Below, piece after piece: positions 1-8,256 of a DNA stretch of 22,254 nt. Made by a program: the position numbers and the translations under genes. Numbering within the stretch: position 1 is the stretch's first letter; every line of letters starts with the position of its first letter. Source of the stretch: CAZWDL01 sp964632995 (GTDB lineage: Bacteria > Bacteroidota > Bacteroidia > Chitinophagales > Saprospiraceae). The DNA lies in contig CAZWDL010000118.1 of the NCBI GenBank assembly GCA_964632995.1, positions 1 to 22,254 of the forward strand, given 5' to 3'. The notes under the pieces were generated by a model. That model had not been told where the DNA came from, did not search any database, and saw only the letters and a program-made list of their open reading frames with translations.

Positions 1-1
1 C

Positions 2-1933
2 CCGGCCGAGCTGGACACGCCCGCCCAGGCCCTCTTCGAACTGGCCGGGGGGTTCAACCGGGGGTATCAGCGTCAATTTATCCACGCGGGACCGGGCAAT
101 CCCCGGCGGATCACCCATCACCTGGGCGCCGGCGAATACGGGACCGGCGCCAATATGGCTTTTCGCCGCGAGCTGTTCGACCAAATCATGGGTTTTGACC
201 CTGCCCTCGACGTCGGTACGCCTGCAGAAGGAGCCGGCGACCTGGAATTCTTCTTCCGGGTGGTCGAGGAAGGGTTCCTGCTGGTCTATGATCCAACCGT
301 GCTCGTATGGCATCGACACCGGCGGGATACCGAGTCGCTGTATAAACAGCTAGCCACGTGGAGCAAAGGGCTGCACGTTTTTCTGGAACAGGCCGGCCGG
401 CGCTATCCGCATCTGGCCCACGGGGTCAAAAAAACAATGCGCTGGTGGGAAAAAAGAAATCGTCAACTGTTGCGTGACAGCCGCCGCATGCCGACCGACA
501 TCCCATCCGGGGTGTTCCGCAGTTTCCTGAATAATACGGGTGAGGGGCAGCGCGTATACCGTCGCTCCGCTGAACAGACGGAAGCAATCATCCGCGACTT
601 CGGCGTCGGGGAAGGACTCTCTTTTATGACCTGGCAGGCCCTGAAGCAAGAAGGACGAATCAGCCAGGCAAAGAAACCGCCGGCAGAACAAGCCGCTAAT
701 CAACTTCTGGAACTAGACCTTTCTCACCCCATTCCCGACTGGGAAGGGGGCCGGCACTGCGCCTCGGTCAACCTGCTCATCCGCGAAGCCAGGCAAGTCA
801 TCGGTCAGGTCAACTTTCCCAATGACGGGTTTGCGCTTTCCGGGGAAAGGCTAAAGGAACTAGCTGTCCGGGCCATTTATAATTATCTCAATGAAGACGC
901 GCAGAACCGGTGGCGCGGAAACAGCAAAGCCGGCCTGGACGCTATCCTGGAAAAAGAAATCTGCATAGCGCCTGCCCCTTTAACCGGCCTGCCGGAACGG
1001 CGCGCCTCCATTGTCATCGCTACCCTCGATCGACCCGATGCCCTCCGGGCCTGCCTCGAATCTATCCTGCGACACTGCACGCATGTTAGTTATGAAATTA
1101 TCGTGGTGGATAATCATCCGGCTTCCGGACAGTCGGTCTTTGCCCGGGACTACCACCCTTTGGTGCGCTATCTGGAGGAACGCAAAAAGGGATTGTCTTA
1201 CGCACGCAATACCGGTTTCAGGGCGGCCAAAGGCGAGATCGTCGTCGCCACCGATGATGATGTAGAGGTGAGCGATGGGTGGCTCGACCAGCTCATGAAG
1301 CACTTTAGCCGCAGCGATGTCATGGGCGTCACGGGTAACGTACTTCCCTATCGCCTGGAAAACCGGGCCCAGCAGCTTTTCGAATCTTACGGCGGGCTGG
1401 GCCGGGGATTCGTCCGGCGCGAATACGGACCGCGCTGGTTGCAGCAGCAGCGCTACCGCCCCCCCGCCACCTGGCAGATCGGGGCTACCGCCAATGCCGC
1501 CTTCCGCCGCACGGCGCTTGAAGATCCGCGGATCGGCTATCTGCCCGAATACCTGGGCGCCGGCACCCCTGCCGGTTGCAGTGAAGACACATACCTCTTC
1601 TATCGCATTCTCCGGGCCGGCTACACCATTGTATACGAGCCCGGCGCCTACCTTTACCACAAGCACCGCGACACCCTGAAAGCCTTCAGAAAACAGGTGT
1701 ACAACTACAGCAAAGGACATGTTGCGTATCTCCTGGTGACCATTTTTCGCGATAACGATTACAGGGGATGGTACCGGCTGCTCGCCGTGCTGCCCGCCTG
1801 GCACCTGCGCCGGTTGTGGAGGAGAGGAATAGGAAAGTACAGTCGCCGCTACGTGCTGTGGGAAATATTGGGGAACCTGGCCGGCCCTCTGGGGCTGTGG
1901 CGCGCCTACCGGAAAACCCGGTCACATAAGTGA
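2..1933 (+). CDS. Tandem two-domain family 2 glycosyltransferase (5'-truncated by window edge)
   Basis: The reading frame is open from base 2, so the gene starts outside the window; the ATG at 155 is internal. About 643 residues are visible. The left part (to about base 370) is the C-terminal half of a GT2 (GT-A fold) domain, with the block GTGANMAFRRELFD, an acidic ED-like region and then HRHRRD. A complete second GT2 domain follows from about base 999: ASIVIATLDRP start, VVDNHP, and the metal/nucleotide-binding acidic triplet DDD near 1253-1261, then GATANAAFRR and YHKHRD. The two halves end in similar blocks (VYDPTVLVWHRHRRDT versus VYEPGAYLYHKHRDTL), which points to an internal duplication. 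It probably transfers sugars from nucleotide donors in surface glycan synthesis; the substrate cannot be told. The next gene is convergent, only 14 bp away, and also a GT2. Confidence 0.85.
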   Translation, partial: PAELDTPAQALFELAGGFNRGYQRQFIHAGPGNPRRITHHLGAGEYGTGANMAFRRELFDQIMGFDPALDVGTPAEGAGDLEFFFRVVEEGFLLVYDPTVLVWHRHRRDTESLYKQLATWSKGLHVFLEQAGRRYPHLAHGVKKTMRWWEKRNRQLLRDSRRMPTDIPSGVFRSFLNNTGEGQRVYRRSAEQTEAIIRDFGVGEGLSFMTWQALKQEGRISQAKKPPAEQAANQLLELDLSHPIPDWEGGRHCASVNLLIREARQVIGQVNFPNDGFALSGERLKELAVRAIYNYLNEDAQNRWRGNSKAGLDAILEKEICIAPAPLTGLPERRASIVIATLDRPDALRACLESILRHCTHVSYEIIVVDNHPASGQSVFARDYHPLVRYLEERKKGLSYARNTGFRAAKGEIVVATDDDVEVSDGWLDQLMKHFSRSDVMGVTGNVLPYRLENRAQQLFESYGGLGRGFVRREYGPRWLQQQRYRPPATWQIGATANAAFRRTALEDPRIGYLPEYLGAGTPAGCSEDTYLFYRILRAGYTIVYEPGAYLYHKHRDTLKAFRKQVYNYSKGHVAYLLVTIFRDNDYRGWYRLLAVLPAWHLRRLWRRGIGKYSRRYVLWEILGNLAGPLGLWRAYRKTRSHK

Positions 1934-1947
1934 GCGTAAAGATCCCG

Positions 1948-2970
1948 TCATTCTGTGCGAAAGCCCAGGCTATGCAGTAGCTTAATCCGCATAATAGCCA
2001 GGGCAATACCACTCAGGCCCCGGCTGACAGAGGGATAGCGAAGCAGAATTTTCACCAGGTTTTTCAGGTAGGATGCCGACTTAGAGCGGCTGTTGTACAG
2101 GTCGCGTGCAAGCCGGTCATGGACGAAGCGACGAAGATCTTCCGGTTCGAACAAGTGCTGCGCTTCGCTGCTGTTTTTCAGTTCGCGAATGACACGCTGC
2201 AGCTGCCTCACCTCCAGCGCCCCGTAATCCAGCGTTTGGCGGGCGAAGCTTTCCTCAAAGGGCTGTAGCGAGCGGCCGAAGACGCGCCGGTATTGTTGCA
2301 CTCGCAGGTTGCCCACCAGCTTCATTTGCCGTTCTTTTTTGACCACCCCCACATTACTATCGTGCATGCGGTAGAGCAAAAGCACCTCGGGAATATTGGC
2401 CATTTGGGTCAGCTTCGCCAGGCGAACCCACATATCGTAATCCTCGGTGTAGAGGTATTCCTGCCGGTAGTAGAGTTGATGTTCACGCAATACACGTGTC
2501 CTGATGATCGCGGTGGGATGATCGATGGTGGTGCCGTTGAGCAGATGCAGGCGAATGCCGCTGTCGTGGGCGGGCGGGCGACGAAAGCGCCGTTTGACAC
2601 CAAAAGTCTCTACCCAAGTACCGCATAAGCCCACTTCCGGATGCTTTTCCATAAAATCAAGCTGCTTTTCAAAACGGGTCGGCAGGCATATGTCGTCGGC
2701 ATCCATACGGATATAATATTTTCCTTTCGCCTCATCGATGCCGCGGTTGAGATGGGTGACGTATCCCACGTTTTCTTCGCTGATTATAAGACGGATGCGC
2801 GGATCCTGGTAGGAGCGGATGATTTCCAGGCTCCGGTCCCGGGACCCGTCGTCGAAGATGAGAAACTCAAAGTCCTCAAAGGTCTGCCGTAGAACGCTTT
2901 CAATGGCGTCGCCGACAAATCGCTCAGCGTTGTATACCGGCATCACGACGCTAGCCTTTACGTTAATCAT
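1948..2970 (-). CDS. Family 2 glycosyltransferase
   Basis: This 340-residue protein begins with the classic GT2 N-terminus (ASVVMPVYNAERFVGDAIES), then FDDGSRDRS and the metal-binding DADD motif in YYIRMDADD. HPTAIIR and YTEDYDMWVRL blocks follow. These are the GT-A nucleotide-sugar-binding core of inverting GT2 enzymes. The C-terminal 120 residues are helical and basic, with no clear membrane helix, so it is probably a cytoplasmic or membrane-associated enzyme. The gene is convergent with the upstream tandem glycosyltransferase and is followed in its own direction by no visible terminator. Its neighbours suggest a role in exopolysaccharide, capsule or lipopolysaccharide assembly. The sugar specificity is unknown. 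Confidence 0.88.
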   Translation of the reverse strand: MINVKASVVMPVYNAERFVGDAIESVLRQTFEDFEFLIFDDGSRDRSLEIIRSYQDPRIRLIISEENVGYVTHLNRGIDEAKGKYYIRMDADDICLPTRFEKQLDFMEKHPEVGLCGTWVETFGVKRRFRRPPAHDSGIRLHLLNGTTIDHPTAIIRTRVLREHQLYYRQEYLYTEDYDMWVRLAKLTQMANIPEVLLLYRMHDSNVGVVKKERQMKLVGNLRVQQYRRVFGRSLQPFEESFARQTLDYGALEVRQLQRVIRELKNSSEAQHLFEPEDLRRFVHDRLARDLYNSRSKSASYLKNLVKILLRYPSVSRGLSGIALAIMRIKLLHSLGFRTE

Positions 2971-3144
2971 GGGAGATATGCATTTGTTTTGTGTGTAAAA
3001 ATAAAAAGGAGAAGCGAAACCTGCACAAAACGATGGGTTTTCAACATTTATTTACAAGAGGGGCTCCATTAGCAAGAAGATTAGTATCGCTGAGTTGACT
3101 TCGGGGTTAATTACCTATAATTTAAATAACCTACGGACTGTCGC

Positions 3145-4521
3145 TTACCATTCCAGCAGCAGGAAACCGTTATTGCCTTTTTTTACGATAGTTCCCAGGG
3201 TTTCGCCCTCTCTCGTCAATCGTTCCGCCAGCCACTCCGACTGCGAGTCGGTAGCGTGGTTCAGCTGAAACTGTTTGATCTCCATGGGCGCCATACGCAA
3301 TTCGAGTAAAGCACCGGAATTCTTATCCAGTACGGGGAAATACATCAGGCTCAGTTCAGGCCGGTATTCCTGGTGACCGCCGATACCTTCGTAATCGTTG
3401 AGCAAATCGCCGCAGCCGTAGAGAATGAGCCGCTCCCGGTACACCTCCATGCCCATGGGGTGATGGGAAGAATGCCCGTGGAGCAGATCCACCCCAGCTT
3501 CCTCAATCAGGCGTTTGGCGAAGCGGCGCTGCTCCTCCGGAATAGCGTAGCCCCAGTTGCCGCCCCAGTGTACGGAGCAAATGACCAGGTCATCCTTCGT
3601 GGCGTGCTTCGCTATATCCGCCTGTACTTGTTGCAAAGAAGCGGCGGAAAGATCCGGCAGCCGGTTTACGCCGGGGTGTTCCTCTCCGGCAGCCCAGGAT
3701 TGCGGGATACCGGAGGTAGGTAATCCGTAGGAAAAAACGAGCATATTGGAGTTGTCATCTACAGGAAACACCAGCGGATCGAGCGCCTGCCTGTTATTTC
3801 GACCGGCGCCGGTATAAGCAATCCCCGCGCTGTCCAGCGTGCTTAGCGTTTCGCGCAGCCCCTCGACGCCCCAGTCCAGAACGTGATTGTTGGCCAGCAC
3901 GCAAGCGTTGATAGAGGCCGCCGTCAGGCATTTAACATTTTCGGGATGTATGCGGTAGTGGATGCCTTTGCCCTGCCAGAAATCATCACTGCTGGTGATA
4001 CTCGTCTCCAGATTGATAATGCGGAAATCCGGATCAACACTTTTCCAGACTGATAGTGCGTCGCCCCAAATGTAATCGTAAGTTACCGGCCTGTCAATAT
4101 TGCCGTTTTCCCGAATCCCAAGCTGCACGTATCTTTCTGCATTTTTGACGTAGCTTTCATGCAGTTGAGGATCAACTGATGTGGGAAAAAGCTGATCGAT
4201 ACCACGGCCGGTCATGACATCGCCGCTGAGGAATAAGGTGCTGGTCTGTTTATCCGGGGCAGGAGCTGTATTTTTCATGTTCTTCGGTTCTACTTTATTT
4301 CTTGAATTCCTTCCCGGGCTGCAGCCCGCAAGCAAAAGGAAGCCGCTGATGCTTCCCAGCAGGAGGAAAGCCCTCCATCCTCCCCATTTCCCGGAAAGTC
4401 GCAAGAATGGCAAGCGCAGGGAAAGTAAAAGAGTGGGGCTTGTTTTTCCGCTCTTCCCTGTTTCTCTTTCTCGAGAGTTTCCCGTTTCGCAGACTTTGAC
4501 GAGTGCTGTCTGTTGAGTCAT
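3145..4521 (-). CDS. CapA-family (poly-gamma-glutamate capsule type) lipoprotein
   Basis: The mature part carries the CapA metallophosphatase-like motifs in order: LFLSGDVMTGRGID, then INLETSIT, ANNHVLDWG, CSVHWGGNWGY, and HGHSSHHPMG followed by LYGCGDLLND. The lipobox FLLLAGC after a hydrophobic stretch predicts a lipoprotein anchored outside the cytoplasm. CapA/PgsA proteins take part in poly-gamma-glutamate or capsule synthesis and export; the polymer here is not known. Start choice is uncertain. The frame is open to 4581, and 4521 is the first ATG giving a plausible protein, but it leaves about 48 polar, low-complexity residues before the hydrophobic segment. A TTG near 4413 would give a normal signal-peptide length. 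The flanking glycosyltransferase genes support a surface-polymer role. Confidence 0.82.
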   Translation of the reverse strand: MTQQTALVKVCETGNSRERETGKSGKTSPTLLLSLRLPFLRLSGKWGGWRAFLLLGSISGFLLLAGCSPGRNSRNKVEPKNMKNTAPAPDKQTSTLFLSGDVMTGRGIDQLFPTSVDPQLHESYVKNAERYVQLGIRENGNIDRPVTYDYIWGDALSVWKSVDPDFRIINLETSITSSDDFWQGKGIHYRIHPENVKCLTAASINACVLANNHVLDWGVEGLRETLSTLDSAGIAYTGAGRNNRQALDPLVFPVDDNSNMLVFSYGLPTSGIPQSWAAGEEHPGVNRLPDLSAASLQQVQADIAKHATKDDLVICSVHWGGNWGYAIPEEQRRFAKRLIEEAGVDLLHGHSSHHPMGMEVYRERLILYGCGDLLNDYEGIGGHQEYRPELSLMYFPVLDKNSGALLELRMAPMEIKQFQLNHATDSQSEWLAERLTREGETLGTIVKKGNNGFLLLEW

Positions 4522-4678
4522 AGCTCGACATCTGATTACCCGTTTAACGATCAATGGCGATGCGGTGTGCGCTACAATCAACAGGTTATCGAAATTTTAT
4601 ACCTCTTTTTGAGCGAATGGGGAGCTTTGATTTTATTAGCGTCTGGATGGTAAGCGTAACCCTGAAAAAATACCTTTC

Positions 4679-5422
4679 ATGGAAAAATCGAGTACTCCGG
4701 TATCTTTCCGCCGGATGATGATTGCGATCAAGCATTTTCTGCAAGACCGTTTTGACCTGCACGAAGACAGCGCCAGTGAGCAGGAGGCCATCGAGGAGAT
4801 CCGGCGCGGCGTGCTTTTCCGCGGCGCCAACCTCTTCCTCAATCAGGAATTCTTGCACCACAACACCCAGATTATCAACCGGAAGGTACGCTACGAGCGA
4901 GGCGAGCGCAACATTGAGGTCACCTTACTGGGCCAACCGCTTTCCAGAGAGGACGAAAATCGCATTCGCTCCCGCATGCTGCTTCCCGACTACCGGCTCG
5001 ACGGGGCCAGGCTGCTCATTCACCAGGGATACCAGGACGACGGCATTGACGAAGCCACGCTCGTGCAGATGAACCAGGACCTGCGGGTGGGCATCATCGA
5101 GGATTTGTACCAAAAGAATGAAGAGATTATCCGCAGTAAAGATGCTCGCATACACCTTCTGGAGGCAGAAATACTGCGCATGAAATCCCGTGAACTCCCC
5201 TTCATCGACATCGCCGGCGAGGTTAAAGCCATCAATAAAAACATTACCGAGTTCTCCATTTCTCCCGCCATCCTGGCCCGGATAGACAGCCTCAGACCCG
5301 ATACCTTCTACCTGGCCTACACCCGCTTTAGACGCCGCCCCTACAACCGGGAGGTCAAGCAACTGGAAGAATGGTTGAAGGCGCGAACCAAGACGGCGGC
5401 CCTGCGGCTGGTGACGAATTGA
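4679..5422 (+). CDS. DUF389/TIGR00341-family protein lacking its membrane domain (internal deletion)
   Basis: The 247-residue product has two parts that I recognise from opposite ends of Bacteroidota DUF389 proteins. Residues 14-53 (FLQDRFDLHED ... EEIRRGVLFRGANLF) match the segment just before the first membrane helix. From about residue 54 on (LNQEFLHHN, VTLLGQPLSRED, LIHQGYQDDG, IIEDLYQKNEE, LPFIDIAGEVKAINKNI, YTRFRRRPYNREVKQLEEWL) it matches the soluble C-terminal domain that normally follows the last helix. The hydrophobic DUF389 core of some 200 residues is absent, and the join is in frame. No membrane helix remains, so the product would be soluble, with a charged helical stretch near residues 138-170. 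The stop TAG at 4637-4639 rules out coding continuing upstream in this frame. The function of the family is unknown. The match rests on memory of the family, not on a search. Confidence 0.72.
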   Translation: MEKSSTPVSFRRMMIAIKHFLQDRFDLHEDSASEQEAIEEIRRGVLFRGANLFLNQEFLHHNTQIINRKVRYERGERNIEVTLLGQPLSREDENRIRSRMLLPDYRLDGARLLIHQGYQDDGIDEATLVQMNQDLRVGIIEDLYQKNEEIIRSKDARIHLLEAEILRMKSRELPFIDIAGEVKAINKNITEFSISPAILARIDSLRPDTFYLAYTRFRRRPYNREVKQLEEWLKARTKTAALRLVTN

Positions 5423-5498
5423 AAGTCGGCTGTTTGCAGCCCAGGCTGAACGGGAGTATGTATCGTTATTTTTCAGACTGGCGATAGCCGGTCAGCGC

Positions 5499-5533
5499 CC
5501 AGCATCCAGAACCCAGCATCCAGAACCCAGAAC
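5499..5533. repeat. Heptamer tandem repeat (CCAGCAT / CCAGAAC)
   Basis: Five consecutive 7-bp units read CCAGCAT, CCAGAAC, CCAGCAT, CCAGAAC, CCAGAAC. They lie in the 118-bp gap between two convergent genes, eight bases from the stop codon of the HTH/LamG gene. No coding role is visible. Confidence 0.9.
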
Positions 5534-5540
5534 CCTTCCC

Positions 5541-6836
5541 TCAAAACCCCTCTTCCCATACCAACCGGTCATTTTCATCCCAAAGGCGGATATCATCAAT
5601 ACGTCCGCTGCCCTGGAAAGAAAAGCGGAAGCCCATCAATTGGCCGGCACTCTGTGCAAAGACGGCATGGTACATTTCCTCTTCATTCCGGTACAAGCTC
5701 ACCTTCCGGTCACGGACCTCTATCCGCAGCTTTTGCCACTGACTGAAATCGCAGCCGAAAGCCGATAAATCGTAGTCTTTCCCTTCGATGATCTGTTCGC
5801 TCAGGCGCAGACGCAAATCGCCTACGCAACCGCCGTATGCAAGCGGTATGGCAAAAATGCCATCCGTAAACTGCAACAGCAGGCGGGTATTCTGACAGCG
5901 TCCGTCCCCGCCCCGGTAGGTGTTTTGTAACCGGGCTTCGAAGGTGAAGTGATCGCTGTTCACCCCTCCGAGTTCTTCAAAATAGTGGTAAGACAGGAGC
6001 TCCAGACCGGAGCGTTTTTGGCGACTTTCCTCCAAGCGCAACGAGTCGACACGCAGAAAACCGGCTTTTTCCAAATCACCCTGGGAGAAATAATAGGGAT
6101 CGTCCTCCGGTCCCGACGTCGCCAGCCAGCCCTCCGAGCGGATATACAAATCGTGCTCCCGGATCACTTCGCCGTTTACCAGGAGTTTTGCCCGCCAGTA
6201 GCCGGGAAAGGCGTAGGTAGAGGTGATCTGCGTTTTTTCAGCATTAACCGCGAAGCGACGATTTGCGTCCCAGTGCTGTTGAATCTCGACATGCTGAACC
6301 GGCAGATGACGCACATCATAATGAAACACCACCGTATTCGGCGCTCCCCTGACTACCGGACCGCTATAGAATCGCACCCGGTCCAGGTGAGTGGCCGTTA
6401 AGGAATCTCTCTTTTCGCTTTCGCTAAATGTACCCATCGCTACGAGGACCAGGAACAGCACAAGGCCCACTCCCATGGCCCAGCGAAGTATGGTACGGGC
6501 GCTCAACCCCGGCTTACGGAACCCCAGCTTCCCGGTGGCGACAGGCTTTTCCCGCTGCGATTCCGCTTTGACCTCTTCCGCTTTGAAAGCCACCCAACTC
6601 TCATATCCCAGAAAACCGGCCAGCGCATTCAGGGTCTTGGTATTTGGCGAACTGTGATAGGGAAGTTTTCCCCAAATCCGTTTGAGGGTAGTGGTGCTGA
6701 GCAATACGCCCGTTTTTTCAAAAATCCGCTCACTCAGGGTTTCGAAGTCCTGGTTTCGCCATCCGCTGCTCTCGCTCCAGCCGAGTTGACACTCAATCCG
6801 GGAGCGACAATGTTCGAGTAGTTCTTTATCCGACAT
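5541..6836 (-). CDS. Membrane-anchored HTH-like protein with extracytoplasmic LamG-like domain
   Basis: The 431-residue protein has three parts. Residues 1-88 form a helical module (DFETLSERIFEKTGV, STTTLKRIWGKL, NTKTLNALAGFLGYESW) of a type I know at the N-terminus of many uncharacterised Bacteroidota proteins; the TTLKRIWGKL segment looks like the recognition helix of a helix-turn-helix. One membrane helix lies at about 117-137. The remainder would be extracytoplasmic. Its last 130 residues look like a LamG/concanavalin-type beta sandwich (FTFEARLQNT, WQKLRIEVRDRKVSLYRN, GSGRIDDIRLWD). The inferred role is a one-component transmembrane regulator or anti-sigma-like sensor. DNA binding is not proven. 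It is divergent from a secreted LamG-like gene with a 241-bp shared upstream region. The ATG at 6836 gives an intact N-terminal module. Confidence 0.7.
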   Translation of the reverse strand: MSDKELLEHCRSRIECQLGWSESSGWRNQDFETLSERIFEKTGVLLSTTTLKRIWGKLPYHSSPNTKTLNALAGFLGYESWVAFKAEEVKAESQREKPVATGKLGFRKPGLSARTILRWAMGVGLVLFLVLVAMGTFSESEKRDSLTATHLDRVRFYSGPVVRGAPNTVVFHYDVRHLPVQHVEIQQHWDANRRFAVNAEKTQITSTYAFPGYWRAKLLVNGEVIREHDLYIRSEGWLATSGPEDDPYYFSQGDLEKAGFLRVDSLRLEESRQKRSGLELLSYHYFEELGGVNSDHFTFEARLQNTYRGGDGRCQNTRLLLQFTDGIFAIPLAYGGCVGDLRLRLSEQIIEGKDYDLSAFGCDFSQWQKLRIEVRDRKVSLYRNEEEMYHAVFAQSAGQLMGFRFSFQGSGRIDDIRLWDENDRLVWEEGF

Positions 6837-7077
6837 GGCGATGTTATTATCGGGTTGGATGAATCAATACGGACGTTGAAATGATTTGAGGGAATCCTGA
6901 CGCGACTCCTGATCGCCGTCGATCGGTAAGTGGCCTTCTCAAACCCATTTTCGTCGAGTACAAACTTCAAATTAGGAAATGTATCGCTTTGCACCAACTT
7001 GTACGGCTTTGTATAAGCAAATGAGTACTGCTCCTGCGTACTTGGACGCGACTATTTATCCATCAAAATCTTTGACC

Positions 7078-8208
7078 ATGTATTTCACTCGTTTATTTAT
7101 TATGACCTTGATCTTCTTTGCCGGCATAACAGATACTTTCGCTAAACCGGCTGGTGCTGACTCGATCGCTTTTACTGATCCGGCCTGGAAGTTCCAGGCC
7201 AAAGAGGCTCAAATCGTATCTTATAAAGGCCGGGAAACGCTTCGGCTGGAGAACGGACAGGCTTTTTTGGAAGACAGCGACTTTCTCAATGGCGTCATTG
7301 AATACGATGTTTATATGGAAGAGCAACGCGGTTTTCCCGGCGTGATCTTCCGGATACAGGACAGCGCCAATTACGAAGAGTTCTATGTTCGACCGCACCA
7401 GTCGGGAAATCCGGATGCCTGCCAGTATACCCCGGTATTTAATGACAATCCCGCCTGGCAGCTCTACCACGGAGAGGAATTCGGGAAGGCCTACACCTAT
7501 CCGGTAAATAGCTGGATGCATGTAAAAATCATCGTTAGCGGTACACAGGCGGAAGTCTATCTGGATGGGGAAACCGAACCATTTTTCGTCATCCCCCGTC
7601 TTTTGCACCGGCAGCAACCCGGCGGCATCGGACTGAGTTCCGCAGTTACGGTTTCTCATTTTTCCAATTTCAACTATCGCAGTAATTCCCGGCAGCAACT
7701 ATCTCACCTGGTAGCATGGGCTCCCAAAGCTCTGGGCGACAACCTGGTAGAGGAGTGGAGTATTTCTGCCGCTTTCCCAGCCGGCCGCCTGGACAGTATC
7801 ACCTCGCTGCAGGAAAAAGATGTTCCCCAATCCGGATGGGAACCCCTGGAGATCGAACCGGGGGGATTCATCAACATTTCAAGTATCCGTAGCCTGGAAC
7901 CACAAGGAGACAATACCGTCTTTGCCCGCATTATCGTGGAAGCGAAAGACGAAGCCCTGCAACCACTGGAATTCGGCTATAGCGACCGAGTCCGGGTATA
8001 TTGTAACGGCCGGATACTCTACCAGGGCGATAACACCTACCGCAGCCGCGACTACCGCTACCTGGGCACCATCGGATTGTTCGACCGCGTTTACCTGCCG
8101 CTGCGAAAAGGCCCGAATACGGTCCTTATAGCGATCAGCGAAGCCTTCGGGGGCTGGGGACTGGTAGGGCGCTTTCCCGAGTCTGCTGACTTAACGGTGA
8201 TCAAATAA
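7078..8208 (+). CDS. Secreted LamG-like (concanavalin-fold) domain protein
   Basis: The frame is open from 6979, but the ATG at 7078 puts a clear signal peptide at the N-terminus (MYFTRLFIMTLIFFAGITDT, cleavage near FA-KP), giving 376 residues. Residues of the first half form a LamG/3-keto-disaccharide-hydrolase-like sandwich: FLNGVIEYDVYMEEQRGFPG, GVIFRIQDSANYEEFYVRPH, WMHVKIIVSGTQAEVYLDG, GGIGL. The second half (GYSDRVRVYCNGRILYQG, VYLPLRKGPNTVLIAI, GGWGLVGRF) resembles the galactose-binding-like modules that follow such domains in secreted Bacteroidota proteins. There is no T9SS sorting domain and no lipobox, so it is probably periplasmic. No catalytic residues can be assigned; carbohydrate binding is an inference. 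It is divergent from the membrane-bound LamG-like regulator. Confidence 0.72.
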   Translation: MYFTRLFIMTLIFFAGITDTFAKPAGADSIAFTDPAWKFQAKEAQIVSYKGRETLRLENGQAFLEDSDFLNGVIEYDVYMEEQRGFPGVIFRIQDSANYEEFYVRPHQSGNPDACQYTPVFNDNPAWQLYHGEEFGKAYTYPVNSWMHVKIIVSGTQAEVYLDGETEPFFVIPRLLHRQQPGGIGLSSAVTVSHFSNFNYRSNSRQQLSHLVAWAPKALGDNLVEEWSISAAFPAGRLDSITSLQEKDVPQSGWEPLEIEPGGFINISSIRSLEPQGDNTVFARIIVEAKDEALQPLEFGYSDRVRVYCNGRILYQGDNTYRSRDYRYLGTIGLFDRVYLPLRKGPNTVLIAISEAFGGWGLVGRFPESADLTVIK

Positions 8209-8256
8209 GGCCGGCCGGGGGAATGTTCTCCGGGAAAAAAACGTTATTTTTTTGTC

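Noticed and set aside
980..1804. Long minus-strand open frame (274 codons) opposite the tandem glycosyltransferase
   Set aside because: It lies wholly antisense to a GT2 domain with clear motifs, and its translation shows no family features.
6734..6997. 87-codon minus-strand frame overlapping the start of the HTH/LamG gene
   Set aside because: It overlaps the well-supported N-terminal HTH-like module in another frame and has no motif.
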